DNA from: Firmicutes bacterium UBA6806
GTDB lineage: Bacteria > Bacillota > Clostridia > Peptostreptococcales > Acidaminobacteraceae
Direction: 5' to 3'
Length of the DNA: 25,265 nt
Assembly (NCBI GenBank): GCA_002452745.1
Contig: DKFC01000056.1
Location: 1-25,265, forward strand
The notes under the pieces are model-generated. The model was not told where the DNA came from and did not search any database. It worked only from the letters and a program-made list of their open reading frames with translations. Of the stretch, positions 13,969 to 22,758 are shown in pieces. Numbering within the stretch: the first letter of the stretch is position 1; every line of letters begins with the position of its first letter. The position numbers and the translations under genes are program-made.

Positions 13969-15216
13969 ATGTGGGAAACTGGTTGGCAGGGAATGAATAG
14001 TAATGAAATGCAGAAGGCGAATCGTTCTTTGGTGCTGAAAATTTTGCTTGAAAATGGGAGCATGACGAGAACCGAGCTGTCAGGCAGAGTCGGACTCCAA
14101 AAGGCGACAATAACGAATATTATCAATGAGTTCATTGAACTCGGTATTATTGGCGTAATTGGTGATGCAGCATCTGGACGAAGAGGTGAACAAATTGGAC
14201 TTCAAATGGATGGGATATTTATTTTATCCATGAGCGTCAACCGGAAAGAGTATCAAATTAGGCTCTGGTCATCTGCTGGGGAAACGGTGGAGCAGATTAA
14301 GACAAGATTTGATTCAAGACAAGATATTCATGCGATGTTGAATGAATTAAAGGACAATGTGCTGAAGTTGTTTGAAAAATATGGAAAAGAAAATATCATC
14401 GGTATCAGCCTTGGTCTGCCAGGGCCTTATATTCGAAGGGAAAACGATGATTCAGTTGAGTTAAATATAGTGTCTCAATTCGAACAACTGAGCTTTGTCA
14501 ATATCCACAAGGAACTTGAACGTGCTCTGGATATAGTGGTGCTATCTGAACACGATGCAAAACTATCGGCTTATGCGGAGTGGAAAAGAGCGGAAAAACT
14601 CGAGGGCAATTCAAATGCGAGCTTGTTGACGTTCACGTCCATCGGCATGGGGATAGGAGCGGGGATTATCATTGATGGCAAAATCGTGGAGGGACAACTG
14701 GGAGTCGCTGGAGAAATTGGTCACATGGGAATTAATTACAACGGACGGGTTGTGGATGGACAATATGACAGTTCGTTTGAGTATTGTGCAGGGACAGAGA
14801 GCTGTATACGCTATGTGTACGAGCGACTTTATGAGTTTCCAGAGAGTGTGTTAAGTGAAAAAAGCACATATCATGACATTATAAATGCCTACCAAAAGGG
14901 GGATGCGCTTGCCACATATGCAGTGGAGAAAATGGCGTGGATGCTGGGTTATGGCATCACAAATCTAATCTATATACTGAATCCTAGCACCATCATAATC
15001 GGTCAGGAATATCCAGATTATGCACCTTTTCTTGAAAAAGTTCAGCAGACAGTGGCGCAGTTTGTGCACCCGTCTATACTGGAGGGGCTCACCATACAGT
15101 GTTCGAAGATCAAATCGGATACAGTGTTGCTGGGTGGTTACTACTTGATTCTAGATCAGCTCATTAAGAACAATCAATTGTTGACGCATTTGAAAAGATA
15201 CAAAAAGGCAAACTAG
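13969..15216 (+). CDS. ROK-family transcriptional regulator
   Basis: About 415 residues: an N-terminal winged helix (GSMTRTELSGRVGLQKATITN is the helix-turn-helix region) joined to a sugar-kinase-like ROK domain (GISLGLPGPY, then SIGMGIGAGIIIDGK and GEIGHMG). The zinc motif of typical ROK proteins, CxCGxxGC after the conserved GH, is altered: after GH (H252) only CAGTESC (C273, C279) remains, so zinc binding may differ. The kinase-type ENDAN region reads EHDAK. Start choice is uncertain: TTG at 13951, ATG at 13957 or ATG at 13969; G-rich sequence at 13959-13963 makes 13969 reasonable. Being first in the sugar/polyol cluster and co-directional, it is likely the local repressor responding to the transported sugar or its phosphate. 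Confidence 0.9.
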   Translation: MWETGWQGMNSNEMQKANRSLVLKILLENGSMTRTELSGRVGLQKATITNIINEFIELGIIGVIGDAASGRRGEQIGLQMDGIFILSMSVNRKEYQIRLWSSAGETVEQIKTRFDSRQDIHAMLNELKDNVLKLFEKYGKENIIGISLGLPGPYIRRENDDSVELNIVSQFEQLSFVNIHKELERALDIVVLSEHDAKLSAYAEWKRAEKLEGNSNASLLTFTSIGMGIGAGIIIDGKIVEGQLGVAGEIGHMGINYNGRVVDGQYDSSFEYCAGTESCIRYVYERLYEFPESVLSEKSTYHDIINAYQKGDALATYAVEKMAWMLGYGITNLIYILNPSTIIIGQEYPDYAPFLEKVQQTVAQFVHPSILEGLTIQCSKIKSDTVLLGGYYLILDQLIKNNQLLTHLKRYKKAN

Positions 15217-15252
15217 CGAAGGACCCTGAATTGAGGGAAGAGGAGAAGAGAG

Positions 15253-16287
15253 ATGAAAAGTGCAGTATTTCATGGGAAGAGAGATGTTAGAATTGATGAA
15301 CGTGATGTGCCAAAGTTGAACCCGGATGAAGTTTTAATTAAGGTGATGGCTTGTGGTATCTGCGGTTCGGACCTCCATATTTATGAAGGCGATCAGGGAT
15401 CAACGACAACTGTACCGCCTCAAATAATGGGACATGAGTTTTCGGGCATTGTAACCGAAGTTGGAGCGGATGTGAAAAATTGCAAGGTGGGAGATCGAGT
15501 ATGCGTTGATCCTGCGGATAATTGTGGTGAGTGCTTCTATTGCGTATCGGGTATGATGAGCCATTGTGACAACATGAGGGCGATCGGGACAAATGTTGAT
15601 GGAGGTTTTTCGGAATATTGCAAGGTGAAAAGTCGGTTGATTCATCATTTGGATGAGACTGTAACATATGTTGAGGGGGCAATGGCAGAGCCGCTGGCAT
15701 GCTGTTTAAATGGAATAGACAGGAGCAACATCAAAACGGGAGATGCTGTGGTTATCTATGGTGGTGGCATGATTGGGCTGCTGATGCTTCAACTGGCAAA
15801 ATTAAAAGGTGCAAGTAAAGTAATTGTAATTGAGCCAGTTGATGAAAGAAGAGTGATGGCGCTTAAATTGGGAGCAGATTTGGTTGTAAACCCGTTCGAA
15901 GCGTCTGCTTCCGAGGTGCTGGATGCTCATAAAATTTCACATGTGAGAACTGTTATCGAATGCAGTGGGTTAAAGAAAACTGCTGAGGAAGCAATTGAAA
16001 TTGTGGATAAGCAAGGTACTGTTTTACTCTTTGCAGTTACAGCGGTGGATGCCACCATTGATATGAAGACGTATATGGTGTTTCAAAAGGAAATATCCGT
16101 TGTGGGTTCGTTTTGCAGTCCTTATACAATGGCTAGGGCAGTAGAATTAATCAATACCCATAGGATTGACGTGACGTCCATGATTGGGGGAATTGGATAT
16201 CTTGAGGACTTGGCAGAGGTACTTTCAAATGCTGAGAAGCGAGCAAAGGGCAAGTATGTGATTTTGCCCAATGGGGATTTACAGTAA
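15253..16287 (+). CDS. Zinc-dependent medium-chain dehydrogenase (sorbitol/threonine dehydrogenase type)
   Basis: NAD(P)-linked polyol or alcohol dehydrogenase of 344 residues. Catalytic zinc ligands: C37 in CGICGSDLH and H61-E62 in MGHEFSG. Structural zinc cysteines C91, C94, C97 and C105 are all present. The Rossmann glycine motif is YGGGMIGLL near 168-176, and IEPVDERR follows at the strand end where NAD specificity is set. It begins 36 nt after the ROK gene with a purine-rich ribosome binding site (GAAGAGGAGAAGAGAG). In context it probably oxidises a sugar alcohol, or a ketose/aldose derivative, imported by the transporter encoded next. It is a distant paralogue of the second dehydrogenase at 19979, so the two may act on different substrates or successive steps. 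Confidence 0.88.
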   Translation: MKSAVFHGKRDVRIDERDVPKLNPDEVLIKVMACGICGSDLHIYEGDQGSTTTVPPQIMGHEFSGIVTEVGADVKNCKVGDRVCVDPADNCGECFYCVSGMMSHCDNMRAIGTNVDGGFSEYCKVKSRLIHHLDETVTYVEGAMAEPLACCLNGIDRSNIKTGDAVVIYGGGMIGLLMLQLAKLKGASKVIVIEPVDERRVMALKLGADLVVNPFEASASEVLDAHKISHVRTVIECSGLKKTAEEAIEIVDKQGTVLLFAVTAVDATIDMKTYMVFQKEISVVGSFCSPYTMARAVELINTHRIDVTSMIGGIGYLEDLAEVLSNAEKRAKGKYVILPNGDLQ

Positions 16288-16356
16288 TAATAGTGTTTAT
16301 TATGGCATAGCTGTAATAATAGATATTAATTTATTAACTATTGGGAGGAGAGCGTT

Positions 16357-17379
16357 ATGAAGAGAAGAATATTCTCACTGTTATTGACAATGATTCTTAT
16401 GTTAAGTGTGGCGGGCTGTAGCAGTTCGAAGGTTGAGGGGACGGACGCCGCGAGTACTGAACCAGCTGCTGAGGCACCAGCTGATGCTTCAAAGACAGAA
16501 GCGACAGATGCATTAAAAATTGGTCTTGCAATTCAAACTTTGGGAAATCAAGTTTGGGCACAGCAAATGGATGCAATTCAAACAGAAGCAGAGAAAGATG
16601 GCAATAAAGTTACGGTTGTGGAATGTAATGGAAATGCCAATACTCAAATCAGTCAACTCGAAAATTTCATCACCTCTGGAGTCGATCTCTTGATTGTAAA
16701 TCCTGTTGATCCGGATGCCATCGAATCTGTATGTGCTCAAGCTAGAGAGGCCGGCATTAAGGTAATTGCTTGGGATGAAGAAATGGAAAATACGGATATC
16801 AACTGGATTATCAAAAACTACGATCTTGGAGCTGTTATTGGGGAAGAGGCAGCGAAATTTATCAACGAAAAGTTTGATGGAGGAAAATGCGAAGTGGCAG
16901 TTCTCGGGTATCCTCAAACACCAATTTTATTAGAGCGAGAAAATGGAATCTTAGATAAAATTGCTGAACTTGCGCCAAATGCAGTGGTTGTTGCAAATCA
17001 ACCAGCGATTAACCCAACTGAGGGATTAGATGCCATGGAGACTATTTTACAGGCACATCCTGATGTGAAAGTTGTTTGTTCAATTGGTGGCGGTGGTGCA
17101 GCTGGAGCTAATGAAGCCTTTAAAGGGTTCTATGGCGATAAAGTGCCAGATAACGTCGGCGTGTTTTCAACTGACTTGACTGATGAGACTATTGCATCTA
17201 TGCAAAACGGAGAGTTTAACCGCATGTGCGTTGCCATTACGGGAAATGCATATGTCTGCGGTCAAGAAGTGTATGACATCGCTGTGAGATTAGCTGGTGG
17301 TCAGGCCTTTGATCAAAATATCTACAGAGAACTCATTCCAGTGACAATTGACAATTTAGATGACATGATAACTAACTAA
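16357..17379 (+). CDS. Sugar ABC transporter substrate-binding lipoprotein (RbsB/periplasmic-binding-protein 4 type)
   Basis: A 340-residue exported lipoprotein: signal peptide MKRRIFSLLL..., lipobox VAGC with C21, and an Ala/Glu/Thr-rich linker to about residue 48. A type I periplasmic-binding fold begins at LKIGLAIQTLGNQVWAQ. Family segments include LENFITSGVDLLIVNPVDPDA and the AIxEARxAGIKVIAWDEE-like stretch, as in ribose/galactose/polyol-binding proteins. It would capture the sugar or sugar alcohol outside the cell. GGGAGGAG precedes the ATG. A stable hairpin follows the gene (17396-17436), which fits the usual excess of binding protein over membrane components. The ligand cannot be named from the sequence. 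Confidence 0.92.
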   Translation: MKRRIFSLLLTMILMLSVAGCSSSKVEGTDAASTEPAAEAPADASKTEATDALKIGLAIQTLGNQVWAQQMDAIQTEAEKDGNKVTVVECNGNANTQISQLENFITSGVDLLIVNPVDPDAIESVCAQAREAGIKVIAWDEEMENTDINWIIKNYDLGAVIGEEAAKFINEKFDGGKCEVAVLGYPQTPILLERENGILDKIAELAPNAVVVANQPAINPTEGLDAMETILQAHPDVKVVCSIGGGGAAGANEAFKGFYGDKVPDNVGVFSTDLTDETIASMQNGEFNRMCVAITGNAYVCGQEVYDIAVRLAGGQAFDQNIYRELIPVTIDNLDDMITN

Positions 17380-17395
17380 AAATTAGGATAGTGAA

Positions 17396-17439
17396 AGAAG
17401 GTATGCATAATCCTCTGTGTACAATGCATACCTTCTTTT
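17396..17439 (+). terminator. Intra-operon hairpin (attenuator or mRNA-stabilising stem)
   Basis: AGAAGGTATGCAT (17396-17408) pairs perfectly with ATGCATACCTTCT (17424-17436), a 13-bp stem with a 15-nt loop, followed by only TTT-C. It lies between the binding-protein gene and the ATPase gene. Partial termination, or protection of the upstream message, would make more binding protein than transporter. Confidence 0.75.
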
Positions 17440-17460
17440 CATAATAGAAAGGGAATGAAT

Positions 17461-18951
17461 ATGAATGCGAATGATAATATTTTGGAATTAAAGAACATTT
17501 CGAAGTTTTATCCCGGTGTTGTCGCATTAAAAGACGTATCGCTTAAAGTTAAAAGAGGTGAAGTCCACGCCTTGATAGGAGAAAACGGCGCAGGAAAGTC
17601 CACTCTCATTAAAACTTGCAGCGGTGCAATTGACCCATCAGAAGGTGAGATTATTATTAACGGAAACTCTTTTAATAGAATGACACCGGCATTGGCAGAA
17701 AAAAATGGCATTGGGGTTATTTATCAAGAGTTTAATTTAGTGGGAGATTTATCCGTTGCTGAAAATATTTTTCTAGGTAGGGCTATCCGCAAGGGAATTA
17801 TTATCAATCAGAAAGCCATGGAAGAAGAAGCGAAAAAAATTCTAGATTCTTTAAATATAGATATCAACCCGAGGACGCCAGTTAAATATTTGAGCGTTGG
17901 CTATCAGCAGATGGTGGAAATCGCAAAAGCTGTATCTCAAAATGCCCAGATTCTCATAATGGATGAACCCTCAGCACCACTTACAAATGCTGAAGTGGAG
18001 AGCATGTTTGCGATTGTGGATAATCTGAGGAAAAAGGGAGTCACTATTATTTATATTTCGCATAGACTGGACGAAATTTTCCGACTTTCAGATCGCATTA
18101 CGATTTTGAGAGATGGCAGTTTTGTGACCATGCTTGAGACGAGGAAAACCAATAAAGATGAGTTGGTTCGTTACATGGTGGGGCGAGAACTGACAGAAAT
18201 TTATCCACGACGTAGCGAGGCCTGTATTAAAGAAGAAGTCATGTTTGAAGCAAGGGGCGTTTCGGGCAATGGCGTCGAGTCGATTTCACTTCAACTACGA
18301 AGAGGGGAAGTGCTGGGACTTGGTGGATTGGTTGGTGCAGGACGCACGGAGTTGGCTGAGTTGATCTTTGGAATTGAGCCGCTAAAAGCAGGGCAGTTTG
18401 TCTTAAACGGTCAAAAAATAACCCCTAGTAATCCCAAAGAGGCAATTGCATATGGAATTGGGTTGGTTCCTGAGGATAGAAAGGCAAAGGGCGCTTTGCT
18501 TGGCCTGAGCATCAAAAAAAACATCAACATGCCAATCTATTCTCGAATTTCAAAAATGTTTGTAATTGATCAAGGGAGAGAGTCTGAAATTGCAAAGATG
18601 TATAAGAAGGAAATATCCATTAAGACACCGAGTTTGGATCAACAGGTTGGAAACTTAAGTGGTGGAAACCAGCAAAAAGTCATATTGGCTAAGTGGTTGG
18701 CTGCCGACGTGGATTTTTTGATCTTTGACGAACCAACTCGTGGAATTGATGTGGGGGCAAAGCAAGAAATATACACATTGATAAATTCTCTGGTGGAAAG
18801 CGGAAAGGCTGTGCTGATGATATCTTCTGAAATGGAGGAACTCATGGGGATGTCCGACAGGATTTTAGTACTCTCGGAAGGCCGTATAACGGGGGAGCTT
18901 CAGAGAGGGGAATACAATCAAGAACTCATCATGCAATATGCATCTATGTGA
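17461..18951 (+). CDS. Sugar ABC transporter ATPase, two-domain RbsA type
   Basis: A 496-residue protein with two fused nucleotide-binding domains. The first has Walker A GENGAGKST, signature LSVGYQQ and Walker B ILIMDEPSAPL. The second has the degenerate Walker A GLVGAGRTEL normal for this family, signature LSGGNQQ and Walker B LIFDEPTRGIDVG. It powers uptake of the sugar or polyol from the cytoplasmic face. ATG codons at 17455 and 17461 are both in frame; AGAAAGGG (17446-17453) fits 17461 (7 nt), so I chose that. The end nearly abuts the permease gene (16 nt). Confidence 0.95.
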   Translation: MNANDNILELKNISKFYPGVVALKDVSLKVKRGEVHALIGENGAGKSTLIKTCSGAIDPSEGEIIINGNSFNRMTPALAEKNGIGVIYQEFNLVGDLSVAENIFLGRAIRKGIIINQKAMEEEAKKILDSLNIDINPRTPVKYLSVGYQQMVEIAKAVSQNAQILIMDEPSAPLTNAEVESMFAIVDNLRKKGVTIIYISHRLDEIFRLSDRITILRDGSFVTMLETRKTNKDELVRYMVGRELTEIYPRRSEACIKEEVMFEARGVSGNGVESISLQLRRGEVLGLGGLVGAGRTELAELIFGIEPLKAGQFVLNGQKITPSNPKEAIAYGIGLVPEDRKAKGALLGLSIKKNINMPIYSRISKMFVIDQGRESEIAKMYKKEISIKTPSLDQQVGNLSGGNQQKVILAKWLAADVDFLIFDEPTRGIDVGAKQEIYTLINSLVESGKAVLMISSEMEELMGMSDRILVLSEGRITGELQRGEYNQELIMQYASM

Positions 18952-18967
18952 AGAAAGGGTCAATAAT

Positions 18968-19924
18968 ATGAATAAGATGATAAATGTTGTTAGGGGCAGA
19001 GCCATTTATGCTTTTTTGCTTCTTATGCTCGTATTCTTTTCGATTGTCAATAAGAATTTTTTGTCCGTGAATAATCTGCTTAATATTGCAAAACAAGTTT
19101 CTATTTTTGGAATCGCTTCAATTGGGATGACATATGTCATTCTCTTGGGGGGGATAGATCTGGCGACTGGGTCAGTAATTTCATTTGTAAATATCATATG
19201 TGCATATTTTATGGTGAATCTAGGGATGAACCCCGCTTTGGCAATTTTTCTTTCCCTGATAAGCAGTGCACTGATTGGCTTATTCAATGGCATTATAATA
19301 GCGGAGATAAAAATCCCAGCGATTATTGTCACCTTTGCGTCTCAGACTATTTTCGGTGGCTTGGCTTATATCATTTGTAATGGAAGGCCAATTTCCCGAT
19401 TTGACCAGTCCTTTCTAAAGATTGGACAGGGGTATTTGGGGCCAATTCCAATTCCAATCATCATAATGATTGTCTGTTTTATCGTGGGGGCTTTTATCCT
19501 CAACAAGACATACTTTGGTAGATATTTTTATGCTTTGGGCGGAAATGAGGAAGCGGCAGAGCTTTCGGGAATCAACATTAAACGAGTCAAATATCTTGTG
19601 TACTCTCTGTCAGGTCTATTTGCAGGGATAGCGGGAATTGTCATGCTGTCCAGAGCAAATACGGGACAGCCAAATGCTGGGCTGGGATATGAATTTGATG
19701 TGATTACCTGTGTTGTTTTAGGTGGCGTAAGCATCAATGGTGGTTCTGGAAAAATATCAAACGTCGTTGCCGGTGTTTTGATAATTGGCGTTTTAAGCAA
19801 CGGGATGATCCTAATGGACATAAGCTCATATATGCAAATGGTCATCAAGGGCATCATATTGTTGATGGCTGTTGGCTCTGATTGTATCCAAAAAGCTAAA
19901 TTGCTGAGAGTGAGCAGATCCTAA
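18968..19924 (+). CDS. Sugar ABC transporter permease (RbsC type)
   Basis: A 318-residue integral membrane protein with about eight to ten hydrophobic segments, typical of the BPD_transp_2/RbsC family. Family landmarks: IGMTYVILLGGIDLATGSVI, GLFNGIIIAEIKIPAIIVT, and NGRPIS. The ATPase-coupling loop is YALGGNEEAAELSGINI, and the C-terminal GGVSINGGSGKI is also conserved. An upstream in-frame ATG at 18938 overlaps the ATPase gene, but GAAAGGG (18953-18959) places the start at 18968. Only one permease is encoded, so it should work as a homodimer with the double ATPase. It ends in a small hairpin at 19923-19943. Confidence 0.94.
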   Translation: MNKMINVVRGRAIYAFLLLMLVFFSIVNKNFLSVNNLLNIAKQVSIFGIASIGMTYVILLGGIDLATGSVISFVNIICAYFMVNLGMNPALAIFLSLISSALIGLFNGIIIAEIKIPAIIVTFASQTIFGGLAYIICNGRPISRFDQSFLKIGQGYLGPIPIPIIIMIVCFIVGAFILNKTYFGRYFYALGGNEEAAELSGINIKRVKYLVYSLSGLFAGIAGIVMLSRANTGQPNAGLGYEFDVITCVVLGGVSINGGSGKISNVVAGVLIIGVLSNGMILMDISSYMQMVIKGIILLMAVGSDCIQKAKLLRVSRS

Positions 19925-19945
19925 GCATGTATAGGTCATGCTTTT
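19923..19945 (+). terminator. Weak hairpin after the permease gene
   Basis: AAGCATG (19923-19929) and CATGCTT (19937-19943) form a 7-bp stem over the permease stop codon, followed by a short TTT. It could cause partial termination or mark an mRNA end between transport and catabolic genes. Confidence 0.4.
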
Positions 19946-19978
19946 AATAAAATTGAAATGAATCGAGGATGGATGATT

Positions 19979-21031
19979 ATGGAAAATAAGATGAAAGTCG
20001 CAATCATGACAGGTGCTGGAGAAATTGAACTAACTGAGAGGGAGATTCCAGTTCCTAAAGAAGATGAAGTCTTGGTTCAAGTTGAATACGTCGGTGTATG
20101 CGGCTCGGACCTGCATTACTATGAAGCTGGTGGAATCGGTGCTAATATTGTAAAACCACCGTTTGTCTTGGGGCATGAAGCGGGCGGCAAAGTTGTGAAA
20201 GTCGGTTCAAGTGTGACTCATCTGAAGGTCGGTGATAAAGTGGCACTGGAGCCGGGAAAAACATGTGGCAAGTGTGAATTTTGTAAGACTGGAAAATATA
20301 ATTTATGCCCTGATGTCATATTTTTTGCAACCCCTCCAATTGATGGCGTGTTTCAAGAGTATGTAGCACATGAAGCAGATTTGTGCTTTAAAGTACCCGA
20401 TAGCATGAGCACGATGGAGGCGGCGCTGATCGAGCCCCTTGCAGTGGGATTTCATGCGGCGAGACAGGGAAATGCACAACTGGGGCAAACAGCTGTTGTG
20501 ACAGGTGCAGGCTGTATAGGATTTGTGTCTATGATGGCTTTAAAGGCCATGGGGGTTACAGAGGTCATCATGGTGGACATCATGCCAAAGCGCTTAAAAA
20601 AAGCTACAGAGCTTGGCGCAACTGCTGTGATAAATGGAACTGAACAAGATGTTGTGAAGGCTGTTATGGCGTTAACCAATGGAAAAGGCGCAGATTTGGT
20701 TATTGAAACAGCAGGCAGTGAGATTACCACACGTCAATCCATAGAGTTTGCAAAAAAAGGAGCGACAATTGTGTTGGTGGGCTATTCGGCATCAGGCGAA
20801 ATGACATTGCCGATGGGACTTGCACTGGATAAGGAATTGACTTTTAAAACAGTCTTTAGATATCGTCATATTTATCCAATTGCCATTGAAGCAGTTGCCT
20901 CTGGAAAAGTCAACGTGAAGGATATTGTAACCAATGTATTCACACTTGATGAAATAAAAAAGGCAATGGATGACAGTGTCAATCATAAGGCCGACATCGT
21001 TAAGTCGGTTATTAAAATCAAGGCGGATTGA
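19979..21031 (+). CDS. Zinc-dependent polyol dehydrogenase, xylitol/sorbitol dehydrogenase type
   Basis: About 350 residues. Numbered from the ATG at 19979, catalytic zinc ligands are C41 (VCGSDLHYYE) and H66-E67 (LGHEAGG), with structural cysteines C96, C99, C102 and C110. VIFFATPPIDGVFQEYV and EPLAVGFHAARQG are hallmarks of xylitol/sorbitol dehydrogenases, which oxidise a polyol to its 2-ketose with NAD. The Rossmann motif is GAGCIGF, followed by VDIMPKRL, in which the acidic residue favours NAD over NADP. Other in-frame ATGs lie at 19958 and 19973; GAGG at 19965-19968 gives 10-nt spacing to 19979. Placed between the transporter and the pentulose kinase, it likely makes the ketose that the next enzyme phosphorylates. 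Confidence 0.9.
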   Translation: MENKMKVAIMTGAGEIELTEREIPVPKEDEVLVQVEYVGVCGSDLHYYEAGGIGANIVKPPFVLGHEAGGKVVKVGSSVTHLKVGDKVALEPGKTCGKCEFCKTGKYNLCPDVIFFATPPIDGVFQEYVAHEADLCFKVPDSMSTMEAALIEPLAVGFHAARQGNAQLGQTAVVTGAGCIGFVSMMALKAMGVTEVIMVDIMPKRLKKATELGATAVINGTEQDVVKAVMALTNGKGADLVIETAGSEITTRQSIEFAKKGATIVLVGYSASGEMTLPMGLALDKELTFKTVFRYRHIYPIAIEAVASGKVNVKDIVTNVFTLDEIKKAMDDSVNHKADIVKSVIKIKAD

Positions 21032-21073
21032 CGGTAAAATCATTGGAAAGACTTTAGAAAATGAGGACAAAAA

Positions 21074-22750
21074 ATGAAGGAAAAATACACAATTGGCTTA
21101 GATTTTGGAACACTGTCAGGAAGGGGTGTATTGGTTCGTTGTCGCGATGGTGAAGTTGTTTCGAGTGCGGTTAAGGCTTATAAACATGGGGTGCTGGAGA
21201 CGTTTCTTCCAGATGGAAAGACTGCATTGCCATCAGAGTGGTGTCTTCAACACCCAGAGGATTATTTGGAAGTTGTGGAATCAGTGATTCCTGACTTATT
21301 GCTTGGAAGTGATGTTGATGCTGAAGCAATCATTGGCTTAGGAGTTGACTTTACTGCCAGCACCATTTTGCCAGTTGATTCAAAGGGGATCCCCCTATGT
21401 GAACAGGAGCGGTTTAAGCTCAGGCGAAATGCCTATGCAAAGCTGTGGAAACATCATGGGGCTCAAAGACAGGCGGATTACATCAACGGTTTGCTTGTAA
21501 AAATGGGACTGGCAAAGACCCCACGGTTTGGCGGCACAGTGTCATCTGAACTCATGGTTCCCAAGGTATTAGAAACGCTTCAAGAGGATTTAGAAGTCTA
21601 TGAAAGTGCCTCTGAATTTCTTGAAGCGGGGGATTGGATCACACGAACCCTCACAGGTTCTAATAAGAGAAGCTGTTCGATGGCTGGATATAAGATGTGG
21701 TGGAGCCATGAAAGCGGTTATTTGGAAAATGGTTTCTTCGGTAGGATTGACAACAGGTTAGAGCAATTTGTGGCAGAGAAACTCCCGGGAGAAGTCGTTG
21801 GAATCAGTGAAAGTGTGGGAGGACTCTCCAAGGTCTGGTCCGAGAAACTGGGGCTTAGAGAGGGAATTGCCGTGGCACCAGCCATTATTGATTCTCATGC
21901 GGGGTTTCCAGGAAGTCGCGTCTACAGAAAGGGACAGGCGATGTTGGTTATAGGCACATCCAGTGTTCTGATGACTTTAAGCGATCAACCCTATTCAGAT
22001 AAGGGCATTTATGGTGGTGTTAGAGACGCCATTGTTCCGGGATATTATGCACTGGAATCAGGACTTGCTGCTGTTGGAGATCTGTTTGGCTGGTTTATTG
22101 AGAAGTTTATTCCCGAGTGCTATTGCCGGGAAGCAGAAGAAAAAAACCTCAACATTCACACCTTGCTCAGTTTGAAAGCTCAAAGCCTTAAAGCGGGTGA
22201 GAGTGGTCTCATGGCACTGGATTGGTGGAACGGCAACAAGACCCCTTATGTGGATTCAAACCTCTCTGGATCAATAGTTGGATTGACTTTGAGCTCTAAA
22301 CCAGAGGAAATATATCGTGCGTTGATTGAAGCAACTGCATTTGGAACGCGAACTATTTTGGAATTATTTAAAAGCAATGGATTGCAAATAGACGAAATAA
22401 TTGCCAGTGGCGGCATTGCCATAAAAAATCCGTTGTTAATGCAAATTTATGCAGATGTGCTCGGCGTTGATATCAGAATTGCTGAAAGCGAGCAAGCGGC
22501 TGCACTGGGAGCATCAATTTACGCATCATTGGCAGCAAAATCAGAAGCTGGTGGCTACGACATTTATAGAGAGGCAGTTGAAAACATGACTAAGGTGGAA
22601 CGTCAGGTCTATTTTCCAGAGAAGTCAAATGCGCAAATATATGATGATTTATACAAAATCTATCAAAGCTATAGCGATATCATGGGAAATCAGAACAGGC
22701 GTGTTATTGAAGAACTCTATAAGATAAAAAATAGTGTTTGTTGCAATTAG
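21074..22750 (+). CDS. FGGY-family pentulose kinase, ribulokinase (AraB)-like
   Basis: ATP-dependent ketose kinase of 558 residues, matching the AraB branch of the FGGY family in length. Features: N-terminal phosphate-binding IGLDFGTLSGRG, GLGVDFTAST, LWKHHGAQRQA (compare AraB LWKDHTA), FGGTVSSELMVPK and catalytic D273 in IIDSHAGFPG. GTSSVLM, ALDWWNGNKTP and ASGGIAIKN complete the ATP-binding half. AraB-type kinases accept several pentuloses (L- and D-ribulose, xylulose, some pentitols). No L-arabinose isomerase or ribulose-5-phosphate 4-epimerase gene is present here, and transketolase follows. D-ribulose or D-xylulose made by the dehydrogenases is therefore a better guess than L-ribulose. 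GAGGA (21063-21067) is the ribosome binding site. Confidence 0.9.
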   Translation: MKEKYTIGLDFGTLSGRGVLVRCRDGEVVSSAVKAYKHGVLETFLPDGKTALPSEWCLQHPEDYLEVVESVIPDLLLGSDVDAEAIIGLGVDFTASTILPVDSKGIPLCEQERFKLRRNAYAKLWKHHGAQRQADYINGLLVKMGLAKTPRFGGTVSSELMVPKVLETLQEDLEVYESASEFLEAGDWITRTLTGSNKRSCSMAGYKMWWSHESGYLENGFFGRIDNRLEQFVAEKLPGEVVGISESVGGLSKVWSEKLGLREGIAVAPAIIDSHAGFPGSRVYRKGQAMLVIGTSSVLMTLSDQPYSDKGIYGGVRDAIVPGYYALESGLAAVGDLFGWFIEKFIPECYCREAEEKNLNIHTLLSLKAQSLKAGESGLMALDWWNGNKTPYVDSNLSGSIVGLTLSSKPEEIYRALIEATAFGTRTILELFKSNGLQIDEIIASGGIAIKNPLLMQIYADVLGVDIRIAESEQAAALGASIYASLAAKSEAGGYDIYREAVENMTKVERQVYFPEKSNAQIYDDLYKIYQSYSDIMGNQNRRVIEELYKIKNSVCCN

Positions 22751-22758
22751 GAGAGAAG

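Noticed and set aside
15338..15700. Minus-strand 120-codon ORF opposite the first dehydrogenase
   Set aside because: Low-complexity His/Pro-rich translation complementary to a zinc dehydrogenase with all motifs intact; a shadow frame.
21074..22750. Calling the kinase a true L-ribulokinase (araB) of an arabinose operon
   Set aside because: The family match is good, but no araA or araD is linked and the cluster has polyol dehydrogenases and transketolase; the substrate should be left open.
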